Below, one piece after another: positions 36,531 to 45,078 of a stretch of DNA of 64,000 nt. Each line of letters begins with the position of its first letter. The first letter of the stretch is position 1. A program made the position numbers and the translations under genes. This stretch comes from Nitratireductor sp. ZSWI3 (lineage in GTDB: Bacteria > Pseudomonadota > Alphaproteobacteria > Rhizobiales > Rhizobiaceae): positions 1 through 64,000 of the forward strand of contig NZ_JANKOF010000003.1 of NCBI RefSeq assembly GCF_024655565.1, read 5' to 3'. Under the pieces are notes generated by a model that had not been told where the DNA came from, did not search any database, and saw nothing but the letters and a program-made list of their open reading frames with translations.

Positions 36531-37289
36531 TCACGTCTTGCTGATGGAGACACCGCCGTCGGCGAGGAGGGCCGTGCCGGTGGTGAAGCTCGATGCGTCG
36601 GAGGCCAGATAGAGCGCTGCCTGGGCGATCTCCTGCGGGCGCGCGATGCGTTTCAGTGCGTGGAAGCCTTCGACGAAGGCACGTTCTTCCGGTGTCCTGA
36701 AGGTTGCTGCCGGCGTGTCCGTGCCGCCCGGCAGCAGAGCGTTGACGCGGATGCCCTCGGCGCCGAGTTCGGCGGCCAGCGCCTGTGTCAGCCCGATCAG
36801 GCCTGCCTTGGTCGCGGCATAGGCGGCCATGCCGGGAATGCCGGCGGTGTGGCCGACGAAGCTGGATGTGAAGATCAGCGATCCCGAACCTCTTTTCTGC
36901 AGGGCGGGAACCTGATGTCTGGCGGCGAAGAAGGCGCCGGTGAGATTGGTTTCCATGACCGTGTGCCAGTCTTCCGCCGTGAGCTGCGCGAGCGGGGCCA
37001 GCGTGCCGACCACGCCGGCGTTGTTGAAGGCGATGTCGAGACCGCCGAAACGGCGTTCGGCAAGGTCGACCAAGGCCGCATGATGCGCCTCGTCGCGAAC
37101 ATCGCCGGCAACAGCGATCGCCTCGCCTCCGTCCGTTTCGATTTCACCGATCAGAGCTTCGAGCTCGATCCGGCGGCGCGCGGTGATCACCAGTTTCGCG
37201 CCCTGTGCGGCAAACAGCTTCGCAGCAGCCCGACCGATGCCCGAGCTCGCGCCTGAGACGATGGCGACCTTGCCGATCAATGAGAACAT
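36531..37289 (-). CDS. SDR family NAD(P)-dependent oxidoreductase
   Basis: A 252-residue classical short-chain dehydrogenase. It has the cofactor motif SGASSGIGRAAAKLFA (TGxxxGxG, near residue 12), NNAG near 90, and the catalytic Ser (FTSSFVGH) with the YAATK pair near 157-161. The Arg-Arg-Arg after the second strand (ITARRRIE) favours NADP(H). The C-terminal ADGGVSISKT is typical. The substrate is not predictable from the sequence; it stands alone on the minus strand. Confidence 0.92.
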   Translation of the reverse strand: MFSLIGKVAIVSGASSGIGRAAAKLFAAQGAKLVITARRRIELEALIGEIETDGGEAIAVAGDVRDEAHHAALVDLAERRFGGLDIAFNNAGVVGTLAPLAQLTAEDWHTVMETNLTGAFFAARHQVPALQKRGSGSLIFTSSFVGHTAGIPGMAAYAATKAGLIGLTQALAAELGAEGIRVNALLPGGTDTPAATFRTPEERAFVEGFHALKRIARPQEIAQAALYLASDASSFTTGTALLADGGVSISKT

Positions 37290-37381
37290 GTCCGGTTCCT
37301 TTCGATGTCCGTTGCGCCCGCTATGGCGGGTCGCCGAAAACTTTCAGACGGGGCTTGCGCAAGCCACCCGAAAGCTGACGA

Positions 37382-37427
37382 GGTGCAGCGGTCCGACATC
37401 TTGCGGTGCAGCGGTCCGGCATCTTGC
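37382..37427. repeat. Tandem 23-bp direct repeat
   Basis: Two head-to-tail copies of a 23-bp unit (37382-37404 and 37405-37427) that differ at one base. Core GGTGCAGCGGTCC. They lie in the 245-bp gap between the divergent SDR and TFPASDPVS-motif genes. It could be a regulator binding pair or a simple slippage duplication. Confidence 0.8.
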
Positions 37428-37535
37428 ATTGAGTGGCGGCGCTCGTTTCGGCGTGGAAAGCGGCCGCGCATGATCTCGAACCCATGGCGGAACCACCGTG
37501 GGGGGCGCCGCGTTTTCGCAAAAAGGATTGTCGCG

Positions 37536-37877
37536 ATGCAGCCAGACCCGAAGAACCCCCCGAAAACTTCCCCGAAGCCGCCCAAGGACCAGGACGAAAA
37601 GCGCACTGCGCGCGAGAAGGAGCGTTACGACGCGCAGGAAGAGGCTCTGGAGGAAGGGCTGGAAGAGACGTTTCCGGCCAGCGACCCGGTCTCGGCGACC
37701 CAGATAACCCGCACGGGCGCCCCGGGCGAGTTTGCGACCAGGAAGGCCACCAGGCACCAGAAGAGCGATCACGAGCACGACGAGGAACTGGAGGAAGGAC
37801 TCGAGAGCACGTTTCCGGCCAGCGACCCCGTTTCGGTGACCTCAACCAGTCATGCCGGAGCGCCGAAGCGGAACTAG
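37536..37877 (+). CDS. Small acidic protein with duplicated LEEGLExTFPASDPVS motif
   Basis: A 113-residue hydrophilic protein with no signal peptide or membrane segment. The N-terminus is Lys/Pro-rich. Two copies of the block (LEEGLEETFPASDPVSAT near residue 36; LEEGLESTFPASDPVSVT near 86) are joined by a basic linker, and each is followed by a T..GAP segment. The ETFPASDP motif occurs in many short, uncharacterised alphaproteobacterial proteins, usually once. It has an AAAAAGGA ribosome site. It is probably disordered in part. No function is known. Confidence 0.82.
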   Translation: MQPDPKNPPKTSPKPPKDQDEKRTAREKERYDAQEEALEEGLEETFPASDPVSATQITRTGAPGEFATRKATRHQKSDHEHDEELEEGLESTFPASDPVSVTSTSHAGAPKRN

Positions 37878-37920
37878 TGGTGCGATCCCAACAGATCAAC
37901 AGCTTGTGGGCTGACTTATC

Positions 37921-37944
37921 GAAACAGATGGTACCATCTGTTTC
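37921..37944. terminator. Perfect 24-bp palindrome at a convergent gene junction
   Basis: The sequence reads identically on both strands (GAAACAGATGG / TACC centre / mirrored), followed by CGGTCAGACC. It sits between the end of the TFPASDPVS-motif gene (+) and the end of the MFS gene (-). A diverged copy is at 4997-5017 in the same type of position. A bidirectional terminator or a dispersed repeat end is likely. Confidence 0.6.
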
Positions 37945-37990
37945 GGTCAGACCACGAGGCCGAGCCGAAGAAGGGTTAGCGCCATCGATT

Positions 37991-39400
37991 TCAGGATCGC
38001 GCCACGCGCCAGGCCGCGGCCGCGCCGAAGGCGGCGAGCGGAACGAAGCTGACGAAGGACCACCAGGCGACTTCCTGCATGGTTTCCAGCTTTGCGCCAT
38101 CTTCCGCAAAGCCGGCCATGTTGGCGACGATGCCCGCCAGAGCGGCACCCAGCGCGAAGGCGATCTGCTGGGTGGTCGGCATGGCCGAGGAGGCGCTGTC
38201 GCGTTCGGCCTCCGGGGCGGCGGCAACGACCCGGCGGATGAGGAAGCCCCACAGCAGGCCGAACCCTGCGCCCTGAGCGAGGGAGAGCATCAACACCGCC
38301 CATACCGGCCCCTCGGCCATGGCCGGCCCCATCAAGGCGATCGCCAGCACGATCAGCAAGGCGCCGCTGCGCATCACCAGCCGTTCGCCGACCGCCCCGA
38401 CGCCGGCAAAGACGATCGCGGTCGTGCTCCAGGCGACCGATTCGGCGGCGATGATGTATCCGGCAGTGAGCGCGGATATGCCGTGGATCCGGTTCAGCAG
38501 GAACGGCCCGTAGACCGTGAAGGACATGGCCGCCGTGCCCAGGGCGAGATTGGCGAGGAAGCCGGCGCCGACGAGGGTGCGGAGGTCGAAGGCGCGGGCC
38601 GGGAACATCCGGTTCGCGGCGCGGCTGCCGTCGCGCCGCAGGAAAAGACAGAAGAACAAGCCGCCGGCGATCACCAGCGGGAGGGAGGTCCCGGGCGTGA
38701 CGTAGATACCCGCGGCCGCCACGGACAGAACGGCCGCCGACAAAAGGACCAGCCGCACCACCGGGAAGCGTTGACCGGCGGCGGTGACGCGCTCGCCGGG
38801 GCGCATGAAGGCGGGCACCATGACCGAAAGCAGGAGGGCCTGGAAGGCGAACACCCAGAAGCCCCAGCGCCACAGGCCGATATCGGCGAAGAAGCCGCCG
38901 ATCGGAGGCCCGCAGAAGGCCGATGCGCCCCAGATCGCCGACATCAATGCGATAAGCCGCGGCCACATGTCCTTGGGGAACAGACGCTGGATGGCCACAT
39001 AGGTCAGCGCCACGAGGAGACCGCCGCCGACGCCCTGGCCGAACCTGCCGGCCAGCATGACGATCATGTCGGGCGCCAGCGCGCTGATCGCGCAGCCTGC
39101 GGTGTAGATGAGCGCGGCGAGCACGAAGGCGCGCCTCAGGCCCGTCGCCGCGGCCGTCAGGGATGCTGCCGCTCCCGACAGGATCGAGCCCAGCAGATAG
39201 AGCGAGAGCGTCCAACTCACGAGGCGGTCGCCGCCGATCTCCGCCACCGCGGCCGGCATCGCCGTGGCGACGAGCAGAGTATCGGCCGCATGCAGCCAGA
39301 TGCCCAGGCACAGGAGGGCGAACTGTCCGAGCTGGCCCGTTCTGATTATGGCGGACCAGCCGGCATTGCCGAGCGGGGCGTGCGTGTTCGTGTCGGTCAT
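37991..39400 (-). CDS. MFS transporter (drug:H+ antiporter, 14-helix type)
   Basis: 469 residues with about 14 hydrophobic segments. The motif-A-like region is weak, but VSWTLSLYLLGSILSGAAAS, AGRFGQGVGGGLLVAL and the motif C-like GASAFCGPPIGGFFADIG are typical of DHA-type exporters. I start at the ATG (MTDTNTH) preceded by GAGGC. The upstream 68 codons in the same frame overlap the regulator region and are not conserved-looking. It lies 38 bp after the SufR-like regulator gene on the same strand, so the pair is an operon and the regulator probably controls export. Substrate unknown. Confidence 0.9.
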   Translation of the reverse strand: MTDTNTHAPLGNAGWSAIIRTGQLGQFALLCLGIWLHAADTLLVATAMPAAVAEIGGDRLVSWTLSLYLLGSILSGAAASLTAAATGLRRAFVLAALIYTAGCAISALAPDMIVMLAGRFGQGVGGGLLVALTYVAIQRLFPKDMWPRLIALMSAIWGASAFCGPPIGGFFADIGLWRWGFWVFAFQALLLSVMVPAFMRPGERVTAAGQRFPVVRLVLLSAAVLSVAAAGIYVTPGTSLPLVIAGGLFFCLFLRRDGSRAANRMFPARAFDLRTLVGAGFLANLALGTAAMSFTVYGPFLLNRIHGISALTAGYIIAAESVAWSTTAIVFAGVGAVGERLVMRSGALLIVLAIALMGPAMAEGPVWAVLMLSLAQGAGFGLLWGFLIRRVVAAAPEAERDSASSAMPTTQQIAFALGAALAGIVANMAGFAEDGAKLETMQEVAWWSFVSFVPLAAFGAAAAWRVARS

Positions 39401-39438
39401 GATGTGAGCCTCGTTTGGCCGCGAAAGCCGGTGCGCCG

Positions 39439-40110
39439 TCAGGCCGGCCTGTTGGTCTCTATGCGATATGCGCAGCGCCGGGCGCCGGCGAGGAGGTGAT
39501 CCGTGCGGGTAACGCGTGTCTGCGGCCCGAGAACCGTGCGGAAAATGTTGAGTTCGGAACGGCAAAATCCCTGGCAGGCGTGTGCGGCCGCGCAGATGGG
39601 GCAATGATCCTCGATCAGCAGGAAGGCACCGTCATCCAGTTTCTCGACCGAGGCCATATACCCCTCTTTCGCGCGCAGACGGGCGAGGGTGGTGACGCGA
39701 GCCTCGAGGCTCCGCTCGGTCTCGAGCGCCTGCGCGTAGACCGTTTCCATGGTCTGTTCGCGCTGGCCGATCAGCCGGTTCAGCCCATCCTCGCCGAAGA
39801 TGCGCCGGATCGAGGAAATCAGTTCGAGAGTGAGCTGGGAGTGGCTGTCGGGAAACCGCGCGTGCCCCTTGGCCGACAGGCGCCAGACGCGCTCTGGGCG
39901 CCCCGGGCCGCGAACCTCCTCCTGATAGCGAACGAGCTGCGCTGCTTCGAGCCGGGCAAGCTGCTTGCGCACCGCGACGGGCGATATTCCGAGCAGATGG
40001 GCGAGCCGCTGCGCCGTCATCGCCCCCTTGGTCTTGAGACTGAAAAGGACGCGCTCGTCCGCCGTTTCGGGCAGGGCTTCCTCGTGTTCGGCGGAAATGA
40101 CAGTGACCAT
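39439..40110 (-). CDS. SufR-like winged-helix regulator with a C-terminal cysteine cluster
   Basis: A 223-residue protein. The N-terminal winged helix (TAQRLAHLLGISPVAVRKQLARLE, split; about 32-56, and GRPERVWRLSAKG) matches the DeoR/SufR type. The C-terminal part has five Cys: DHCPICAAAHACQGFC (C170, C173, C179, C183) and RRCAYRI (C213). This pattern resembles proteins that bind an Fe-S cluster, such as cyanobacterial SufR. The start at ATG 40110 has GGGAG upstream. It is followed by the MFS gene. Sensing iron-sulfur status, redox or nitric oxide is inference. Confidence 0.85.
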   Translation of the reverse strand: MVTVISAEHEEALPETADERVLFSLKTKGAMTAQRLAHLLGISPVAVRKQLARLEAAQLVRYQEEVRGPGRPERVWRLSAKGHARFPDSHSQLTLELISSIRRIFGEDGLNRLIGQREQTMETVYAQALETERSLEARVTTLARLRAKEGYMASVEKLDDGAFLLIEDHCPICAAAHACQGFCRSELNIFRTVLGPQTRVTRTDHLLAGARRCAYRIETNRPA

Positions 40111-40133
40111 GGCGAATCTCCCAAGAGCCAATT

Positions 40134-40162
40134 AAATAACTCTTTTGTTTCTTTATTGTCAA
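40134..40162 (-). promoter_or_regulatory. Putative sigma-70-type promoter for the SufR-like/MFS operon
   Basis: On the minus strand, TTGACA (40162-40157), a 17-nt spacer and TTATTT (40139-40134) stand 24 bp before the start codon. An AAGAG/CTCTT partial inverted repeat (40123-40127 and 40139-40143) covers the -10 area and could be the autoregulatory site. Confidence 0.6.
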
Positions 40163-40232
40163 CGCATCTTGCCAGTCGCCGCGGCGCGTGGCATCCCTCC
40201 TCCGGTGGGGGTGTAAAGCGTGATTCACTATC

Positions 40233-41261
40233 GTGACCCATCCAATGCGCGTGCCTACCAAAGCGCCTTTTGCTGAAGGCGGTGTCATTCCCGCATCAGT
40301 CCGCGAGGCGCTTCTCCAGAACCACGGGAATTTCGTTCTGGCCTATTCCGTGGCGTTCCAGCCGCGCATGTACCGGTTCGGCGACGAACGCGGCTTCATC
40401 GCCTATCGGAAAGTCGGCAAGACCGCCTTTGCGCTTGCCGATCCGCTGGCGCCGCAAGAGCGCTGGCCGTCATTGCTCGATGAATTTGTGGCGCAGAAGA
40501 AGGACGTCACCTTCTGGCAGGTCTCGCGGCCAATGGCGCAGTTGCTGACGTCGCGGGGGTTCTTCGTCAACGCACTGGGCATCGAGAACTTCATCGATCT
40601 TGCCGATTTCAGTTTCGATGGCCCCAAGCGGCGCAGCTTCCGCACGGCCGTCAACCGCTTCACGCGCACCGGTCACTCGGTCGCCGAGATACCGCTCGCG
40701 ACTCTCGATCCCGAGCAGGTGGAGGCGGTTTCTGTCGGCTGGCGGAAGACACGCACGACGAAGCGGCGGGAGCTTTCCTTTCTCGTCCGCCCGATCCAAC
40801 TGACCGACGAGAAGGGCGTGCGCAAATTCTTCATTCTCGATTCTGCCGGGAAGCCGGTCGCGCTGGCGTTTTTCGATCCTCTTTATGAAAACGGCAAGCT
40901 GATCGGCTATCTCTCGGCGACGCGCCGCTGGCTGCCGGACGTCGATCCTCTGGCGGCTTATTTCCTCGTGCGGCATGCGGTCGAGACCTTTCAGTCCGAG
41001 GGCGTGCCGCGGGTCTATTTCGGCCTGATGCCGTTTCATCGGATCGAGGACAAGGAATTCAACAAGGATTGGCTGACCCGCAGGGCCTTCCGCTTCATCT
41101 ACACGAATCCGCTCGCGCAGCGCTTCATCTACCCCACGCAATCGCTCGCCAAGCACAAGGAAAGCTACGGCGGAGAAACGCGTGAGACGTGGTGCGCGAT
41201 GAACACCACACCTTCCTTGCCCCGGCTTTTGAAGCTCGTCCGCGCTTGCGGCATCGTTTAG
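40233..41261 (+). CDS. DUF2156 / phosphatidylglycerol lysyltransferase C-terminal domain protein
   Basis: A 342-residue soluble protein equivalent to the catalytic C-terminal domain of MprF/LPG synthases, without the membrane flippase domain. Recognisable segments are FVLAYSVAFQPRMYRFGDERG, split at GDERGFIAYRKVGKTAFALADP (near 50), the RRSFRTAVNRFTRTGHSV dual-GNAT linker, and KPVALAFFDPLYENGKLIGY. The family transfers amino acids from aminoacyl-tRNA, usually to lipids or small acceptors; the donor and acceptor here are unknown. The start may be GTG 40233 or ATG 40245. Confidence 0.82.
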   Translation: MTHPMRVPTKAPFAEGGVIPASVREALLQNHGNFVLAYSVAFQPRMYRFGDERGFIAYRKVGKTAFALADPLAPQERWPSLLDEFVAQKKDVTFWQVSRPMAQLLTSRGFFVNALGIENFIDLADFSFDGPKRRSFRTAVNRFTRTGHSVAEIPLATLDPEQVEAVSVGWRKTRTTKRRELSFLVRPIQLTDEKGVRKFFILDSAGKPVALAFFDPLYENGKLIGYLSATRRWLPDVDPLAAYFLVRHAVETFQSEGVPRVYFGLMPFHRIEDKEFNKDWLTRRAFRFIYTNPLAQRFIYPTQSLAKHKESYGGETRETWCAMNTTPSLPRLLKLVRACGIV

Positions 41262-41267
41262 GGTGCC

Positions 41268-41287
41268 ATGCATCCTTTTGGATGCAT
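41268..41287. terminator. Hairpin between convergent genes
   Basis: A perfect 8-bp stem ATGCATCC (41268-41275) / GGATGCAT (41280-41287) with a TTTT loop. It is just after the DUF2156 gene (+) and 40 bp before the end of the MaoC gene (-). There is no clear T-run, so it is a probable bidirectional transcription end or a small repeat. Confidence 0.45.
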
Positions 41288-41326
41288 AAAGGACGCTGTA
41301 GGTCCTTCCACTCTGCGCACCGGCCC

Positions 41327-41821
41327 TCAGCCCTCCTTGGAGCGGTCCGGCATGGCCAGCGTCAGCCAATGGGCTGTGAGCGCGGGCTTTAACGAATTCT
41401 CGATCTCGACCGTCACGTCATAATTGACTTCGACGATGCCCGAGGGGCGCACGTTCAGATTGGCGAGCACGAAACGCGCACGAATCCGCGCGCCGCACCG
41501 CACCGGTGCCAGGAAACGGATGCGCTCGAAGCCGAAATTGACGCCCATGCTCGAACCCTCGAGCAGCGGGACCGCCTCGAAGACCATGGTCGACAGAAGG
41601 GAGAGCGAGAGGAAGCCGTGCGCGATCGTGCTGCCGTAGGGGGTCTCGCGCGCGGCGCGTTCAGGATCCGTGTGAATGAACTGATGGTCGTCGGTCGCGG
41701 CGGCGAACTGATCGATCATCTCCTGGGAGACGACACGCCAGTTGGACAGGCCGACTTCCTGGCCCACAAGCTCTTGGGCCTTCTCGATGCTGATGGTACC
41801 GGCGCTCAACGCGAACTCCAA
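41327..41821 (-). CDS. MaoC family dehydratase (hot-dog fold)
   Basis: About 164 residues. The hydratase 2 motif is clear: FAAATDDHQFIHTDPERAARETPYG (split; Asp and His near residue 40-45), followed by IAHGFLSLSLLSTMVFE. These enzymes hydrate or dehydrate enoyl-CoA or acyl intermediates. The start is uncertain: TTG 41821 gives a normal N-terminus (EFALSAGTISIEKAQ), while the open frame runs 33 codons further with an Ala/Arg-rich, probably untranslated, segment. No pathway neighbours identify its substrate. Confidence 0.87.
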   Translation of the reverse strand: MEFALSAGTISIEKAQELVGQEVGLSNWRVVSQEMIDQFAAATDDHQFIHTDPERAARETPYGSTIAHGFLSLSLLSTMVFEAVPLLEGSSMGVNFGFERIRFLAPVRCGARIRARFVLANLNVRPSGIVEVNYDVTVEIENSLKPALTAHWLTLAMPDRSKEG

Positions 41822-41943
41822 TGCTGCAATGCGAATTGCGCAAGGACGGGCCGAGAACGCCGGCGCGCCTGCGCGCCGGGCACAGATACCGTTTTGTGCG
41901 CGCATTGTCACGCATTGCACGGCGCGGGTCGGACGTGCGGCAA

Positions 41944-44900
41944 TCAGGAGCGGCCGGACGGCGCGTCAATTCCCGCAGCATGATCGAGCTCACGCTCCAG
42001 CCGGGCCTCCTCTTCCGCCTTGGGCGTCATGAAGCGGCCGAGCAGCAGATAGGCGACGGGGGTCAGGAACAGGGTCGACAGCGCGGCGAGGCCGAGACCG
42101 CCGACGATGATCCAGCCTAGCGCGATGCGTGCCTCGGCGCCGGCCCCGCTTGCCAGAACGAGCGGTATGCCGCCCACCACGGTGCAGATCATCGTCATCG
42201 CCACCGGGCGCAGGCGGATCAGGGAAGCCTGCTCGATCGCCTCGCGCACGCCCAGCCCGCGGTCGCGCAACTGATTGGCGAACTCGACGATCAGGATGCC
42301 GTTCTTGGCCATGATGCCGACCAGGAGGACGAGGCCGATCTGGCTGTAGACGTTGAGGCTGGTGCCGGTCGCCAGCATGGCGAAGACCGCGCAGGCAAGG
42401 CCGAGCGGCACCGTTGCCATGATGATCAGGGCACTGACGAAGCTCTCGAACTGTGCCGCCAGAACCAGCAGGATGATCACCACAGCAAAGCCGAAAATGG
42501 TGCGCATGGAACCGGAGGTCTCTCCCAGCGTCGCGGTTTCGGCAAGCGGAATGATGCGGGTGCCGGGTTTCAGGATGGGCGCTGCGATCTCCTGCGCGCG
42601 CGCATAGGCTTCGCTCAGGGCGACGCCGGGCGCCAGCGCGGCGCTGATGCTGACGGATCGCAACTGGCCTTCGCGGGTCAGCGAAGGCGGCACCGCCTCC
42701 TCCTTCAGCGTGGCGATCGCCGAAAGCGGCACGAAGCGGCCGTCGCCGGCCTTGATGAAGATGTTCTCCATGTCGGTCGGGTCGTTGACCGGATTGGTGG
42801 TGGAGACCAGCTTCACGTCGACGCTTCGGTCATCGATGAAGACGGAGCCGATCTTGCGTCCATCCAGCATGGCCTGGATGGTGTTGCCGAGCCCGTCGAT
42901 CTCGATGCCGAGGTCGAAGGCACGTTCACGATTGATGGCGATGGAGAGCTGCGGCTGCGTCGTGTCGTTGGAAAGGCGGGCCTGGCGGAAGTGCCCGTCC
43001 TTTTCCATTTCGGCGACGATCCTGGCGGCGATGTCGTTGAGCGTGGTGTAATTGCTGCCGGCCACCGCGAATTGCAGCCCGCTGCCCGAACCGCGGATGC
43101 CGAGGCTGTTCGGCTGGAAGACGAAGGCGCGGACACCGGGCACGGAACTGGTGCGCTGGGACAATTCGGCGACGATTTCCTGTTGGGTGCGCGCACGGTT
43201 TTCCCATGGGGCAAGGCGCAGGACGAGAAAGCCGCTGTTGCTCGAGCCGCCCTGTCCGGCGAGGGAGAAGGTGCTGAGCACCTCGCCGCTTTCGCGCATG
43301 GGCTGGATGAGCGTCTCGATCCGGCGCATCTGCTCGGCGAAATAGTCGAGGCTGACACCTTGCGGGGCCGAGATGCGCATGAAGGCGATCGAGCGGTCCT
43401 CCGTCGGTGTCACCTCGGACTTGATCGTGCCGAACAGCCCATAGGCGGCTCCGGCGAACAAGGCCGATACCAGAATGACGACAAGGGGAGCGTCGAGGCA
43501 GGCGTGCAGCATTCGGCGGTAGATGACTTCGAACGCTCCGCCGATGCGCCCGAGCACGCCGCTCGAGTGATGTTCCTCGGTTCCCGAACGGGCCGACAGC
43601 ATGCGCGACGCCAGCATGGGGCAAAGCGACAGAGCCACCAGAGATGACAGGAAGACGGAAATGGCAAGGACGAAGCCGAACTCCTTGAACAAGCCGCCGG
43701 CCTGGCCGGGCAGGAAGGAGATCGGCACGAAAACGGCGACCAGCGTCGCCGTGGTGGCGATGACGGCGAAGAACACCTCCTGCGTGCCGAGCACGGCGGC
43801 GGCGCGCCCCCCCATGCCCTCGTTGCGGCGGCGCACGATGTTCTCGAGCACGACGATCGCGTCGTCCACGACAAGGCCGGTGGCCAGCACCAGTGCAAGA
43901 AGCGTCAGGATGTTGATCGAGAAGCCGGTCAGGTAGATCGCGGCCAGCGTGCCGATCAGCGCGACGGGGATGGCAAGGCCTGGAATGATCGTGGCGCGGA
44001 TGTCGCGCAGGAACAGATAGATGACGAGCAGAACCACGGTCACGGAGATGCCCAGCGCGATCTCCACCTCGTGGATGGCGCCGTTGATGAAGGTCGCATC
44101 GTCGCTGGTGACCTCGATGTCCATTCCCTCCGGCAGGATATCACGGACTTCCTCGACCGCTTTCCGCACGCCCGACGAGATGTCGAGCGTGTTCGATTGC
44201 GCCTGGCGGACGATGCCCAGCCCGATGCCGTTGCGGCCGTTGGCGCGCAGCTGGCTTTCGCCGATATCCGGACCGAGCGTCACCGTCGCCACGTCGCTGA
44301 GGCGCACGTGGTTCTTGAGGTAGATCGCCTCGAATTCCTCGGGAGTGGTGACGGCGGCCGTCGCCCGCACCGTCAGATCCTGCGTGCTGCTGGTCAGCGA
44401 TCCGGCAGGCGTGTCGAAGGCGACCGAAGACAGGGCTTTCGACACGTCGGCCACGGTCAGGCCCAAGCCTGCGAGCTTGGTCTGGTCGATGTCGACACGG
44501 AAGATCTTGGCTCGGTCGCCATAGACCTGGACGTCGGCCACGCCCGGGACGGAAGCGAAGGCATCTACGATCTCGTCTTCGACGAGAACGGTCATGTCCT
44601 GAATGGACATCCGGTCCGAGGTCAGGGCCAGCCTTATGACCGGTTGCGCGTTGCTGTCGGCCTTCACGATCCGCGGAACGTCGGCGTCCTCTGGAAGGCT
44701 GTTCTGGATGCGGCTCACGGCGTCGCGCAGATCCGAGGCGGCCGCGTCGAGATCGACGCTGTCGCTGAACTCGACGGTCACCCGGCTGCGGCCATAGGAG
44801 GAATTCGAGGAGATCGCCGCCACACCCGATACGCGGGCCACCGCGCCTTCGATGATGGCCGTGACCTCCCGGTCCATGGTTTCCGCGGAGGCGCCGGAAA

Positions 44901-45078
44901 AGTCCGTGGAGACGGTGATCACCGGCCGGTCGACATCCGGCAACTCGCGCACCTCGATGCCGAACAGCGCGGCAAGGCCCGCAACCGCGATCAGCGTGTT
45001 GAAGACAAAGGCAAGGATCGGACGGCGGACGAAGATCGCCGTCAGGCCGCTCTGCGCATTGTGAATCCGGTCCTTCAC
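41944..45078 (-). CDS. RND efflux transporter, inner-membrane permease
   Basis: 1044 residues from a GTG whose next base completes the TGA of the upstream adaptor gene (4-bp GTGA overlap). The 78 Arg-rich codons upstream in this frame are therefore not coding. It has 12 membrane helices in the standard RND layout with two large periplasmic loops. Landmarks are RRPILAFVFNTLIAVAGLAA at the start, GLVVDDAIVVLENIVRRRNE (helix 4 Asp-Asp proton relay, about 400) and the conserved ALVLATGLVVDD. It resembles the MexK/MdtBC-like HAE1 subgroup. The outer-membrane channel must be encoded elsewhere. Confidence 0.94.
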   Translation of the reverse strand: MKDRIHNAQSGLTAIFVRRPILAFVFNTLIAVAGLAALFGIEVRELPDVDRPVITVSTDFSGASAETMDREVTAIIEGAVARVSGVAAISSNSSYGRSRVTVEFSDSVDLDAAASDLRDAVSRIQNSLPEDADVPRIVKADSNAQPVIRLALTSDRMSIQDMTVLVEDEIVDAFASVPGVADVQVYGDRAKIFRVDIDQTKLAGLGLTVADVSKALSSVAFDTPAGSLTSSTQDLTVRATAAVTTPEEFEAIYLKNHVRLSDVATVTLGPDIGESQLRANGRNGIGLGIVRQAQSNTLDISSGVRKAVEEVRDILPEGMDIEVTSDDATFINGAIHEVEIALGISVTVVLLVIYLFLRDIRATIIPGLAIPVALIGTLAAIYLTGFSINILTLLALVLATGLVVDDAIVVLENIVRRRNEGMGGRAAAVLGTQEVFFAVIATTATLVAVFVPISFLPGQAGGLFKEFGFVLAISVFLSSLVALSLCPMLASRMLSARSGTEEHHSSGVLGRIGGAFEVIYRRMLHACLDAPLVVILVSALFAGAAYGLFGTIKSEVTPTEDRSIAFMRISAPQGVSLDYFAEQMRRIETLIQPMRESGEVLSTFSLAGQGGSSNSGFLVLRLAPWENRARTQQEIVAELSQRTSSVPGVRAFVFQPNSLGIRGSGSGLQFAVAGSNYTTLNDIAARIVAEMEKDGHFRQARLSNDTTQPQLSIAINRERAFDLGIEIDGLGNTIQAMLDGRKIGSVFIDDRSVDVKLVSTTNPVNDPTDMENIFIKAGDGRFVPLSAIATLKEEAVPPSLTREGQLRSVSISAALAPGVALSEAYARAQEIAAPILKPGTRIIPLAETATLGETSGSMRTIFGFAVVIILLVLAAQFESFVSALIIMATVPLGLACAVFAMLATGTSLNVYSQIGLVLLVGIMAKNGILIVEFANQLRDRGLGVREAIEQASLIRLRPVAMTMICTVVGGIPLVLASGAGAEARIALGWIIVGGLGLAALSTLFLTPVAYLLLGRFMTPKAEEEARLERELDHAAGIDAPSGRS

